DNA of 37,457 bases, taken from contig CALJGU010000007.1 of the NCBI GenBank assembly GCA_938075565.1, positions 1 to 37,457 on the forward strand, in the 5' to 3' direction. This DNA comes from an uncultured Opitutales bacterium (GTDB taxonomy: Bacteria > Verrucomicrobiota > Verrucomicrobiia > Opitutales > UBA2995). Under the pieces are notes generated by a model. That model did not search any database and was not told where the DNA came from. It was given only the letters and a program-made list of their open reading frames with translations. Below, in pieces: positions 18,925 to 27,421 of the stretch. Each line of letters begins with the position of its first letter. Position 1 is the stretch's first letter. Both the position numbers and the translations under genes were made by a program.

Positions 18925-19122
18925 TTCAGGTGCCTGGACCGGATGGTTCAAAAAGAGGTGTTCCCAGAGCGTTAAGGTATTGGTAAGGTCCATCAAAATC
19001 TTGCTAAGAAAATGGCTCACAGGGTTTACAGAAAGACAATCTGGTAAATAATAAGTTTGCCCGCAAAAGAGATTAGCTTCTGGTTGGAGTTCATCCTATC
19101 AAACTTATCCTCTAGGTCTTAA

Positions 19123-21606
19123 ATGACTAACCTTGCGGAATTCCCCTGTATCACCAATTCAGGCACTCGATTAATTTATAGCCTGCGCTTTGCCATGGCA
19201 TCATTTTGCCTTGGCCTATTTCTCCTCGCTCCTGCTTCCTTTGCAGCCAAAGAAGCAGCGAAAAACGACGAGGAGGAAACGACCGAATCGGAGGCCCATA
19301 CCGACGACAATATCGTCAGTCAAAAAGATGAGGTAAAACTGGTGGATGACTCCTCAGTAGCGGAGGCAGTGAAACGACGCCCGGATCTCAATTTTGCCAA
19401 CGTCACCATCGATGGTGAAAGTTCCGGGGTTTCCCTTTCAAGCCTACAGGCAGAGGATGTGGAATCCGTTGAAGTGATGAAGGCCGTGACCCCCGACCTC
19501 GACGCCGACTCACGTGGTGGATCCATCAGCTTAAAGACCCGCCCCTCTTACGCGCAATCACGCCGAGCGACATCAGTAGAAGGATCTTTGTATTATGACT
19601 CTCTGGATTCCGCTAAAGGATATCGAGGGAAACTCTCTTTTAGCGGTCCCATAAATAAAGCCCGCACATTAGGCGCACGCGCATCGGTAACCTACCGTGA
19701 TTCTCCCTATTTTAACAATACCCTCTATCAGGACTGGCAGTCGAAGGAGGTTGAAGGAAAGAACGAGTTTGTCCTGAGGGATATCGGTATCGGCACCTTC
19801 CAACGAACAACCAAAGAATTCGAATACAGCGTAGCGTTGGATTATAAGCTGAGCGATACCATCAATCTATACCTTCGAAACACAGCCGAGTTCACGGACT
19901 ATCACACGGCTTACAATGTAAACAAGTTCCGCTTCTTCCGGGGAGATTACCTTCAGGTCGACGAGCAAGGAGCCAATGTAGAATCGGCCGATGTTCGAAA
20001 TTCGATCTGGCGATACGACACAAGAAGCGACGAAGTCGAATCCACGGTTGGAGGAACCTACGAGAAGGACCACTTTGTGGTAGACTTCAAACTGACCTAC
20101 AAGGATGACGAGATCGAATACCTCAACTACTTTACAGCAGACTTCGTCCAAGATGACGTAGACCTGCGTTACGACCTATTCGACCCAAAGTTTCCTACCA
20201 CCACGGTGACTAACGAAAGTGACCTGGATGACCTATCGAGATATGAATTCGAAGATTTGGTAGATCGCTACTACTTTGGAGATGAATCCGATACCATCAG
20301 TGCAATCAACATCAAGTGGGACGATCTGTTCGAGAAACGAAATGCGTTTATCAAGCTCGGATATAAATCCAGAGTAAGAGACTATAGTCGGATTACTCAG
20401 TACGATATTTACGATGATTACGACGGTTCATTCTCCATAGCGGATGTGCCTTCAGACCTGAGATTTCCTGATTTGCTCGATGGTCGTTATGTATTGGAAA
20501 ACATAGCCGACGGCGAAGATGCCCAGACCTTCTTTGAGGAAAATATCGATAGCTTTACCCTCAACGAACGACGCACCCGTGAAAACAGTGATCCGAACAA
20601 TTACACGGTGAACGAGACCGTGAACGGAATCTACGGTATGATCAATATGGAGCTAGGAAACTGGCGCGCTATTCTTGGAGTGAGGAATGAGGAAACCAGC
20701 ATCGATTTCATAGGCAACGAAGTGCTTCTCGACCAAAACGAACTGGGTGAAACCGTTTACGTGGGCACCAATTCAATTCCAGGAGAGTCCAGCTATGATA
20801 ACCTCTTTCCCAACGCGCACTTCCGTTATAAATTGAGTGATACCATCACGTTGATCGGTTCATACACACAAACGATCGATCGCCCGGCTTACACCTACAT
20901 TGTTCCCTACCGTCGAGTGAATCTGGAAGAACAGGAAATTGAGGAAGGTAATCCCGATCTCAAGCCGACCATTTATACGAACTACGACTTGTCAGTGGAC
21001 GTTGAGTTGCCAAGTCACGCACTCCTTTCCGTGGAATTGTTTAACCGCTCTGTAGAGGACTTTGTCTTTAGTCAGAAACAAATCCTGAGCAGTGGGATCT
21101 ATCAGGGGTTTGAACTCGAGAGTTACGAGAACAGTGCCTCTGCGGATATTCAGGGAGCAACCTTCACCTGGCGTCAGCCCCTGGACACATTCCATCTACC
21201 CGAGGGATTGTCCTTGAATGCCAACTACACGAAACAGAAATCGGAGATCGAGTATCCAGCACGCCCAGGCGAGACACTGCCTCTCACACGCATGCCAGAC
21301 AATGAGCTTAAGCTCACACTCTCCTACCAAAACGAGAAGTTCTTTGCCCAAGTGCGTTACGCCTACGAAGACCTCGTCCCGAGCAGGATAGCCGGTAATC
21401 CCGACGAAGATCTTTATTACCTGGAGAATGGACAAGTCGACCTCAGCCTGACCTATCAGCTGAGAAAGAATGTTCGGCTATTTGCTGACGTTCAAAATTT
21501 GACCAACGAGCCCTACTACGATCGTTACGAAGGTGACAGTAGTCGACCCGCAGGATTCCGCCACCTACCGTGGACCATGTCATCTGGAGTAAGGGTTGAG
21601 CTTTAG
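19123..21606 (+). CDS. TonB-dependent outer-membrane receptor with short plug
   Basis: An 827-residue receptor with an N-terminal signal ('FAMASFCLGLFLLAPASFA'). The plug is recognisable: 'SVAEAVKRRPDLNFANVTIDG', 'LQAEDVESVEVMKAVTPDLDADSRGGSISLKTR', as in TonB-Xanth-Caul type receptors, although no TonB box is obvious and the plug is shorter than usual. The remainder shows alternating beta strands ending in aromatic 'DVQNLTNEPYYDRY' and 'SSGVRVEL', the normal TonB receptor C-terminus. Neighbouring sugar-oxidising enzymes suggest carbohydrate uptake (inference). The 198-bp gap before it holds no clear terminator. Its last 4 bp overlap the convergent gene 21603-22349. Confidence 0.88.
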   Translation: MTNLAEFPCITNSGTRLIYSLRFAMASFCLGLFLLAPASFAAKEAAKNDEEETTESEAHTDDNIVSQKDEVKLVDDSSVAEAVKRRPDLNFANVTIDGESSGVSLSSLQAEDVESVEVMKAVTPDLDADSRGGSISLKTRPSYAQSRRATSVEGSLYYDSLDSAKGYRGKLSFSGPINKARTLGARASVTYRDSPYFNNTLYQDWQSKEVEGKNEFVLRDIGIGTFQRTTKEFEYSVALDYKLSDTINLYLRNTAEFTDYHTAYNVNKFRFFRGDYLQVDEQGANVESADVRNSIWRYDTRSDEVESTVGGTYEKDHFVVDFKLTYKDDEIEYLNYFTADFVQDDVDLRYDLFDPKFPTTTVTNESDLDDLSRYEFEDLVDRYYFGDESDTISAINIKWDDLFEKRNAFIKLGYKSRVRDYSRITQYDIYDDYDGSFSIADVPSDLRFPDLLDGRYVLENIADGEDAQTFFEENIDSFTLNERRTRENSDPNNYTVNETVNGIYGMINMELGNWRAILGVRNEETSIDFIGNEVLLDQNELGETVYVGTNSIPGESSYDNLFPNAHFRYKLSDTITLIGSYTQTIDRPAYTYIVPYRRVNLEEQEIEEGNPDLKPTIYTNYDLSVDVELPSHALLSVELFNRSVEDFVFSQKQILSSGIYQGFELESYENSASADIQGATFTWRQPLDTFHLPEGLSLNANYTKQKSEIEYPARPGETLPLTRMPDNELKLTLSYQNEKFFAQVRYAYEDLVPSRIAGNPDEDLYYLENGQVDLSLTYQLRKNVRLFADVQNLTNEPYYDRYEGDSSRPAGFRHLPWTMSSGVRVEL

Positions 21607-22349
21607 GAAGCGTCTTTCTTAACCGAGTGGTTGAGAGAAAAGCTGTAAGGAATCAGCAAATCGACTTCGGATTCATTGGCCTGCTTAACTACCACACGAC
21701 CATCGAGCCCGTTGATGTTCATCCGAACATTACCACCTAGAATGGTTTTGATCGAGTTGATATCTATCAAAACAAGCTGAAGGATTTCAGGCCTATAACT
21801 TTGCGGATTCTTAACGCTCAAACCGATATTGCCTTCCTCCATTTTTGTTTCACCAATCGAACTGACCGACTCTAAAAATGTCTTCAGTTCAGCTGTCTTT
21901 TTATAAACATCTTCCCCATCCATCAAATCACCCAGAATAAATATCTGTACCTGAGAAGCTTCATTTGAAGATGAGAATATACTTACCTTTCGATTCCTGG
22001 TGGAAAGGCTTATATTTCCATTATGAGCTCTAATTCCATCCGTATCTTCAGCGGCATCGATCATCCCATAAACAGTATCCATTAGCTCTTCGTTTCTCTC
22101 TAAAGCGTTCCGGTTATTATTTCGGAGAGTCAATGAGAGGGTGACGCTATCCGCCTTCCTTCTAAGCGACACAGCCGCATTGTAGGAGTTATAAGAATTC
22201 ACTCGAGTGCCTGAAAGCGAACTTGAGGCCATATAACCTTGGCCACCCGACTCATCTATCGTGAAAGGCGTGAGCGCGAATACGTCATCGTCTTGAGCGT
22301 TGAGGATTGAGAGAGATAACAATAGAATAGCAGCGGCTAGGTACTTCAT
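21603..22349 (-). CDS. Secreted SIMPL-like protein bearing an Opitutae TonB-receptor N-terminal signature
   Basis: 248 residues with a signal peptide ('YLAAAILLLSLSILNAQ'). Next comes 'DDVFALTPFTIDESGGQGY' followed by 'MASSSLSGTRVNSYN', the segment that normally opens the plug of Opitutae TonB receptors. No plug or barrel follows; instead from about residue 60 the sequence ('SVTLSLTLRNNNRNALERNE', 'DTVYGMIDAAEDTDGI', 'ILQLVLIDINSIKTILGG') resembles the SIMPL/DUF541 fold, a periplasmic domain. Function unknown; perhaps an envelope partner of TonB receptors. It is convergent with the receptor at 19123-21606, sharing 4 bp. Confidence 0.6.
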   Translation of the reverse strand: MKYLAAAILLLSLSILNAQDDDVFALTPFTIDESGGQGYMASSSLSGTRVNSYNSYNAAVSLRRKADSVTLSLTLRNNNRNALERNEELMDTVYGMIDAAEDTDGIRAHNGNISLSTRNRKVSIFSSSNEASQVQIFILGDLMDGEDVYKKTAELKTFLESVSSIGETKMEEGNIGLSVKNPQSYRPEILQLVLIDINSIKTILGGNVRMNINGLDGRVVVKQANESEVDLLIPYSFSLNHSVKKDAS

Positions 22350-22422
22350 GACAGTATCTTAATTGGAGGGTTATTCTTTTAAAACTTCTGACTGCTTATA
22401 CGGAGGAAAGTGAGGAACGGTT

Positions 22423-24132
22423 TCAGGTTTGCTTCTTCCCATTCACCCGCGGTGGGTAACGCTCCAGGAATTTGTTTTCGGAATCAACCGTACCGATAAC
22501 CACGAGTTCATCTCCTTCCTGGAAAACAGATTCGGGCTGCGGGTTCACAACGGTAACGTCCTGACGCCTCACACCTACGACGCTGCATCCAGTCTCCTCG
22601 CGCACATTACAATCGAGCAAAGATTTGCCAACAAACTCATCTGGCAAGTGCACCTTAAAAAGACCTAATCCCTCGGCTACAGTAAGCAGACGGTCATCGC
22701 GCAATACATTGAGCACGGCACCCGCACCCATACCCGCGTATGACATAACGAAATCAGCTCCTGCACGATGAAGGTTTGAAATGTTACGCTCCAAATTCGC
22801 TCGGGCAATCATCTGGATATCCGGCCGAATACGACGGATGAAAATAGCCAAGTAAACATTGGTATCGTCATCGTGAGTCGTAAGAATCACAGCCGGAGCT
22901 TTCATGATTCCTGCTTCCTCGAGCGTTTTGCGCTTAAACGCATCGCCACTCACATAGTTCTCCGGATCACGGATTCGCTCAGGCAAGCGTTCAATGATGC
23001 GGTAATCCACGCCACGAGCAGCAAGAGACCGACCAGCTGATCGTCCTACTCGACCACCGCCGATGATCACAATAGGCGCCGAACTGACCGGCCGAGAAAA
23101 GAGCTGATTAAATGCAGAGATATGTTGGGGTGTTCCAGCCAACACAAGTACAGTGTTTTCCGTCATCCGTGTGTGAGCCAAAGCAGGCTGAAAACTCCCG
23201 CGCTCCCATACACCGATCGCACCGACTCCAGTCAGCGCACGCAACTGACTTTCAGCCAGCGTCTGTCCCACCAGCTCCGTTCGATTGATCGGAGCTTCTG
23301 CTACGGCCAGTTCATCGAATTGACCTAACAAATTCGCCACATGATCCCCAGAGCTACACCGTCGAGCTAAGGATTGACCCATCATTTCGGGAAGGTGAAT
23401 CACTTGATCCACACCGGAGAGCTGAAGAACCTCTTTGGCCGACTCACGAGACACGGTGGAAATGATCCGAACGTCCGGAGCAATTTCTCTAGCCGTGAAA
23501 GTCGCATTGGTATTAGAAGTATCCGAACCGGTGGCAGCAAGTACCGCAGCATTCTTTAATCGAACCGCCTCATAGGTAGAAGGATCGTCCAAATCCCCCA
23601 ACACCACTCGAATACCCAACTCGGTTAATTCGCGAGCTTCTTCCAGCGTAGGAATCATGACCACGTACTCGTAGCCGTAGGTCGGCAGTTTTTTTATTAA
23701 ATTGGCCGACACACTATCCCACTGAGTCAGCACCACATGCCCCTTGGTATCCGGTGGAAGTTTCCGTGGTGTCGAAGCCTCCTGCTGTGCCTGCATCCAG
23801 GGTGCATAAAAGAATTCGATAAAGGTAAAAGGCAACAGCACCAAAAGGAACACCATCCCGGTCCCTAAAACCACCATGGAGAAAATTCGCCCAAGGTCAG
23901 TGTGAAAAGTGATGTCCCCAAACCCCAAAGTAGACATCACCGTTAGTGTCCAGTAAAAACCAGTTGCCCAGGAATACTCCTGTCCTTCCCTCGCCATCAA
24001 CATATGAAACAATACGCTGTAGGTTGTTATAAGAAGCAAAAGAACAACCAAGAGCCGAACCAGTATCATCAGGTTGCGACGCTGAGTCCGAGTATTGAGC
24101 AAGTAACCAAATACAGCCGGTGAGAATTTCAT
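22423..24132 (-). CDS. Two-TM potassium channel with tandem RCK domains
   Basis: 569 residues. TM1 at about 22-44, pore loop with the selectivity filter T-L-G-F-G-D at 68-73 (classical TVGYGD), TM2 at about 84-108. Then two RCK (TrkA-N plus TrkA-C) units. The first Rossmann fold reads 'GHVVLTQWDSVSANLIKK' and lacks the glycine-rich loop, so it may not bind nucleotide; the second reads 'IVIIGGGRVGRSAGRSLAARG' with an intact loop. The TrkA-C domains end 'ELVVIGTVDSENKFLERYPP'. It gates potassium efflux or uptake across the inner membrane in response to ligand or redox state. ATG at 24132; a 73-bp gap separates it from the downstream gene. Confidence 0.88.
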   Translation of the reverse strand: MKFSPAVFGYLLNTRTQRRNLMILVRLLVVLLLLITTYSVLFHMLMAREGQEYSWATGFYWTLTVMSTLGFGDITFHTDLGRIFSMVVLGTGMVFLLVLLPFTFIEFFYAPWMQAQQEASTPRKLPPDTKGHVVLTQWDSVSANLIKKLPTYGYEYVVMIPTLEEARELTELGIRVVLGDLDDPSTYEAVRLKNAAVLAATGSDTSNTNATFTAREIAPDVRIISTVSRESAKEVLQLSGVDQVIHLPEMMGQSLARRCSSGDHVANLLGQFDELAVAEAPINRTELVGQTLAESQLRALTGVGAIGVWERGSFQPALAHTRMTENTVLVLAGTPQHISAFNQLFSRPVSSAPIVIIGGGRVGRSAGRSLAARGVDYRIIERLPERIRDPENYVSGDAFKRKTLEEAGIMKAPAVILTTHDDDTNVYLAIFIRRIRPDIQMIARANLERNISNLHRAGADFVMSYAGMGAGAVLNVLRDDRLLTVAEGLGLFKVHLPDEFVGKSLLDCNVREETGCSVVGVRRQDVTVVNPQPESVFQEGDELVVIGTVDSENKFLERYPPRVNGKKQT

Positions 24133-24300
24133 GCTAGGATGTCAAGGTAGCTACCTGAAACAAAAAGGGAATGAGTTGAAATGGTTTATAGATACAGAGT
24201 TCAATTGATTCAGGGCCTCAAATTGGAGTTCTTATTCCATCCGAAGGAGTAGGAATGTCAACGCCTGGAAAAAGATTAGTAGAATGCTCCTGACTTAATT

Positions 24301-24328
24301 GGTAGGAGCTGCTTTAGCTACGATTACC
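24301..24328 (+). repeat. REP-like sequence with GTAG foot (degenerate)
   Basis: GTAG (24302-24305) followed by GAGCTGCTTTAGCTACGATTA. It resembles the REP type GTAGGAGC-TGCTTTAGCAGCGA but the right arm is eroded (GCTAC for GCAGC). It lies in the 24133-24378 gap between two minus-strand genes. Confidence 0.45.
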
Positions 24329-24340
24329 AATCACAATATA

Positions 24341-24369
24341 ACAGGTCGCGAACAAGTTTGCGACTGTTC
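24341..24369 (-). terminator. Hairpin after the glycosidase gene
   Basis: AACAG-G-TCGCGAAC (24341-24354) pairs with GTTTGCGACTGTT (24357-24369) around AA, with one bulged G and one G-U pair. On the minus strand it lies 10 nt after the stop at 24379-24381 and is followed by TTATATTGTG, a weak tail. Confidence 0.5.
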
Positions 24370-24378
24370 TAATTAAGT

Positions 24379-26992
24379 CTACCGCAATATAAATCTACCC
24401 TCAACGGTGTTGAAAGAATCGTTGTCCTTTCCCTGGCCGCCCCCAGTAAAGTTAAGCACAAAGGTTTCACCGTCTAACCACTTGGTTGGAAATGCGGCGC
24501 AGAACACATTGTTGGCCCAATCCAGATCACTACCTGGCCGTATATCACCAAAGGGTACCTCTTCTTCGAAATATTCAATCGTAGACCATGGCCCCCAAGG
24601 GTTAGGCGCATCGAACACTCCTAAAAGACCCTGTGTCGTTTGTCGATGCTGGGTAATCAATATAATACGATCCAGATGCGGATTGTAAGAGGCGCTTAAA
24701 CACCAACCGACACCATTCTCATCTTCGAATACCGGTTGCTTGTTGGCAATCGATCCCCACTTGGGCGAACCTAGAACATCTCGTCCGGTAAAGAATTGGT
24801 AGCCCTCCTTGGCATCCATCAGCTGATTACTTCGAACACGTGCGAGGAAAATTTTGCCAGGTTGATGAACCATAAGACTCACACCATTTGGACCTTCCTG
24901 CTCCATGCTCGGGTCCTGTGGAGCTAAGAAGTAAGTATAAACGTAATCGCCAAACGCTTCTGGAGCACCGGCGTTGTCTTTTCCAAAGTTTAAGAAAGTG
25001 GGAATCGTCAACTCCTCGGCTTCCTCAAATCGCCACGGTGCCTTTTCCCAGCTGGAACCTTTATCTCGGGAATGGGCAAGTTCTACATATTCATAATGAT
25101 TACGGTACTCTTTTCCCTCCGGATGGTCCGGGACTACCCACATGAACAGCTCGCCCTCAATACTGATCGTCGCCCAGCTCTTGCCATCGAAGTCAGCTTG
25201 ATTCTCAGGTTCAAAACCACCCCAGATATTGAATCCTTTATAAGAATCTGAGTTCCCTTTCAATCGCGCAAAACCGAGCCCAACACGTCCCTTGCTATTG
25301 GTCCCGTGAAAACCACCAACATCACCCCACGCACCGTAGAGGTGATCATCATCCGACCAAGTCAGTTGAAAGTTATCGCTACCGAGCGCATGCCGCTGAT
25401 GAGTGGACCAATCCAGAAAGAGACCTCTCGCAACACGACTATCGGGATAAGGTTGATCAAAATACCCCACAGCCAATGCCCAGTCCGACGCGTAGGGTGC
25501 ACGCCACGCTTGGTGTAAGTTTTTAAAATACCCGAGGTCGATTTCTTGATAAGGTGCCTTGGTATCTACCGCAATCGCAGGCAAGGGTCTCGACATGGAA
25601 GACAGATCGATTTCCACAACAGCCGCATCCTCGGTATAAACAATGAACCGCTTCGCATGATATTTCTTCAAGACTAAGCCCTTGAGCGGCTCCTCCATCG
25701 GATTCGATTCAAGTTCGAAACGGTTCTTAAAGAAGCGCGACCACGTTTTGATCCAATGAAAATTGTCATATGGCTGCGAAGCATTAAAGCCCATGTTGAT
25801 GCTCAGATCACCATCGAGCTTCCCCCCAGATGTTTGCCACCCCTCCTGTCATCGTCGACTGCCAGAGTCCTCGGCGCGTCATTTCTTCGGTGTAGTCCTT
25901 AAACTGATACCTTTCCGATTGCCGGATGCGAAAGCGATCTTCAGAGAACACTGGTTTTCCAGGGACGGCAGCAAGCGAGGCCGTATACACTTCTGATGTT
26001 GGTTGGTGATGCTCATAGCTGGCGTAGTCCAAGACTTGATTCCAGGAAACGGCGGTTGAGTGATCTTCACCTCGGTTCGGGTCGCCATGCCTTCCGCCCA
26101 GCATGTGCGGCCAGGCCATGTGCTCATGCATATAATCATTCCATTCTTTTAGTTCTTCCTCGGTAACCCATTCGTCCAGATCAAAACCGTAGCCCATCGT
26201 CCAACCAGGAATCGGCCCAAGCCGAGCGGCGATGTAGCGCTGTAGACGTTGGTCAACCTTTCCATTCAAACCCCACTTGTGTGGCGTTTGCGTACGGGCT
26301 TCATCTCCCCAGGCCCAGAAATGAACGACGCCACCCGCATCATATACCTTTTTTATAAACTGCTCCAGGACTTCGAAAGTTCAAAGATCGGGATTGGGGT
26401 CTTCGATATCAATCTCACTCGCACGATCATGATTGATATCAAACCACCGGCAATAAACAGGCACATGGAATCCAGTGAATCCGTGGTCGACCAGGAAGGT
26501 TTGAATATCTGCCTCTACTTGCCCCGCTTCCTGGGAGATTCCCAAAGGATGCTTATACATGACATGCTGCGGAAGAAAGGCCTCCAATCGCGGAGTGCGA
26601 GCCTTCTCTCGCGCCCACTTACTCCCACTCGAAGTAACAAATCCATACCCACTCAGATTGTGTCTGATTTGCACAGATCCGGTTAAGCCATCCAGGTCTT
26701 CATCTAAACTCTCAGTGCGAAAGGTCCAACGACTCGGCTTGGTCCCACAAAAGCGGATCTTCCAAATATTATCTCCCGCATAGAATAACTCGGTCGTCCG
26801 TGTTTCCCCTGATCTGCCGTGTAGAAAAGTCGCCGTGGCAACCACATCAAAAGGATTCCCTTCAAACGACTCGTTCTCGATCTCCCACTCAACATAGGGC
26901 GCCCACTGCGTACCCGACTTTTGCGGAAGCTCCTTACCCTGAAGGAGGGGCACAGTGAGAGTAATTAAACTGAAGAATATGAACGAACGCAC
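24379..26992 (-). pseudogene. DUF5060/DUF4185-type secreted glycoside hydrolase, broken by a stop and a frameshift
   Basis: About 871 codons from a GTG at 26992 with a signal peptide ('FIFFSLITLTVPLLQGKE'). Residues about 25-115 are a DUF5060-like domain ('YVEWEIENESFEGNPFDVVATATF'), followed by a TIM-barrel-like domain, then from about residue 400 a DUF4185-like five-blade domain ('SWEKAPWRFEEAEELTIPTF', 'CAAFPTKWLDGETFVLNFTGG'). Two lesions: an in-frame TGA at 26381-26383, where a homologue could well have CGA (Arg), with the frame continuing intact beyond it ('TFEVLEQFIKK'); and a one-base insertion in the G6 run at 25822-25827, before 'KLDGDLSINMGF'. The full length is 3n+1, as expected. 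Probably a decaying polysaccharide-degrading enzyme. Fragments 26381-26992, 25808-26380 and 24379-25794 each keep coding character. Confidence 0.8.
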
Positions 26993-27053
26993 AACAGAGA
27001 TAAACTGATCGGAGACAGAAGTACTTTCAAGAAAGACCTTTCATAATTCTTAC

Positions 27054-27080
27054 GTAGGGTCAGTTGCTCGCAACTCGACC
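27054..27080 (+). repeat. REP-like palindrome with GTAG foot
   Basis: GTAG, then GGTC-A-GTTGC, TC loop, GCAAC-TC-GACC: nine base pairs with a small internal loop. Plus orientation; its partner at 27105-27131 points the other way. Confidence 0.6.
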
Positions 27081-27104
27081 TCTAAGAGTCCCTTAAATTC
27101 CAAC

Positions 27105-27131
27105 GGCATCGATGCGAGCATCGAGCCCTAC
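27105..27131 (-). repeat. REP-like palindrome with GTAG foot, inverted to its neighbour
   Basis: On the minus strand: GTAG, GGC-TCGATGC, TC loop, GCATCGA-T-GCC, ten base pairs with one bulge. Together with 27054-27080 it makes a 78-bp unit with GTAG...CTAC at its outer ends, like a BIME. Confidence 0.6.
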
Positions 27132-27195
27132 AACTAGAAATTGGATCCCTAAGCCATCGGCCCTTACCTTTACCACCACCCGCAATCCACGACTT

Positions 27196-27417
27196 GGATT
27201 CTGGTGGCTGGATTGAGTCAAGATGTCGGCATTGACGAGTGAAAGGCGAGAGAGCGCACAAGGGTGCGTGACCGAGCCATGAGCGAGGAACATCCGGCAT
27301 GTTGGCCAAAGGATGGTTTTATATCAAGTAACCAGTGACACAGACAGTCACTAGAAAGTTGTCTCAAAAATGGATTCCCCCAACTTATAAAACCATCCGG
27401 TCCAGCCTCCAGAATCC
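27196..27417. repeat. Nested inverted-repeat element (possible structured RNA or MITE remnant)
   Basis: The gap 26993-27421 has no convincing gene. Outer arms 27196-27212 and 27401-27417 are reverse complements over 17 bp with one mismatch. Just inside, GGATGGTTTTATA (27311-27323) pairs perfectly with 27386-27398. Within that are AGTGAC/GTCACT (27334-27339 with 27347-27352) and AAGTTG/CAACTT (27356-27361 with 27381-27386), giving a three-way-junction-like fold. It lies just after the PQQ dehydrogenase stop on the minus strand. Short ORFs across it look like chance. Nature unknown. Confidence 0.5.
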
Positions 27418-27421
27418 AGAA

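Noticed and set aside
24145-24156. 12-bp perfect palindrome AGGTAGCTACCT upstream of the potassium channel gene
   Set aside because: Several such palindromes are expected by chance in 37 kb and nothing else supports an operator.
26381-26383. In-frame TGA as selenocysteine
   Set aside because: I see no convincing SECIS-like hairpin just downstream and the family has no selenoproteins that I know of; a consistent CGA-to-TGA change plus a second lesion favours decay.
27082-27309. Two overlapping short ORFs in the gap before the glycosidase gene
   Set aside because: They run through REP-like and inverted-repeat DNA, overlap each other in different frames, and show no protein-like composition; kept only as part of the repeat region.
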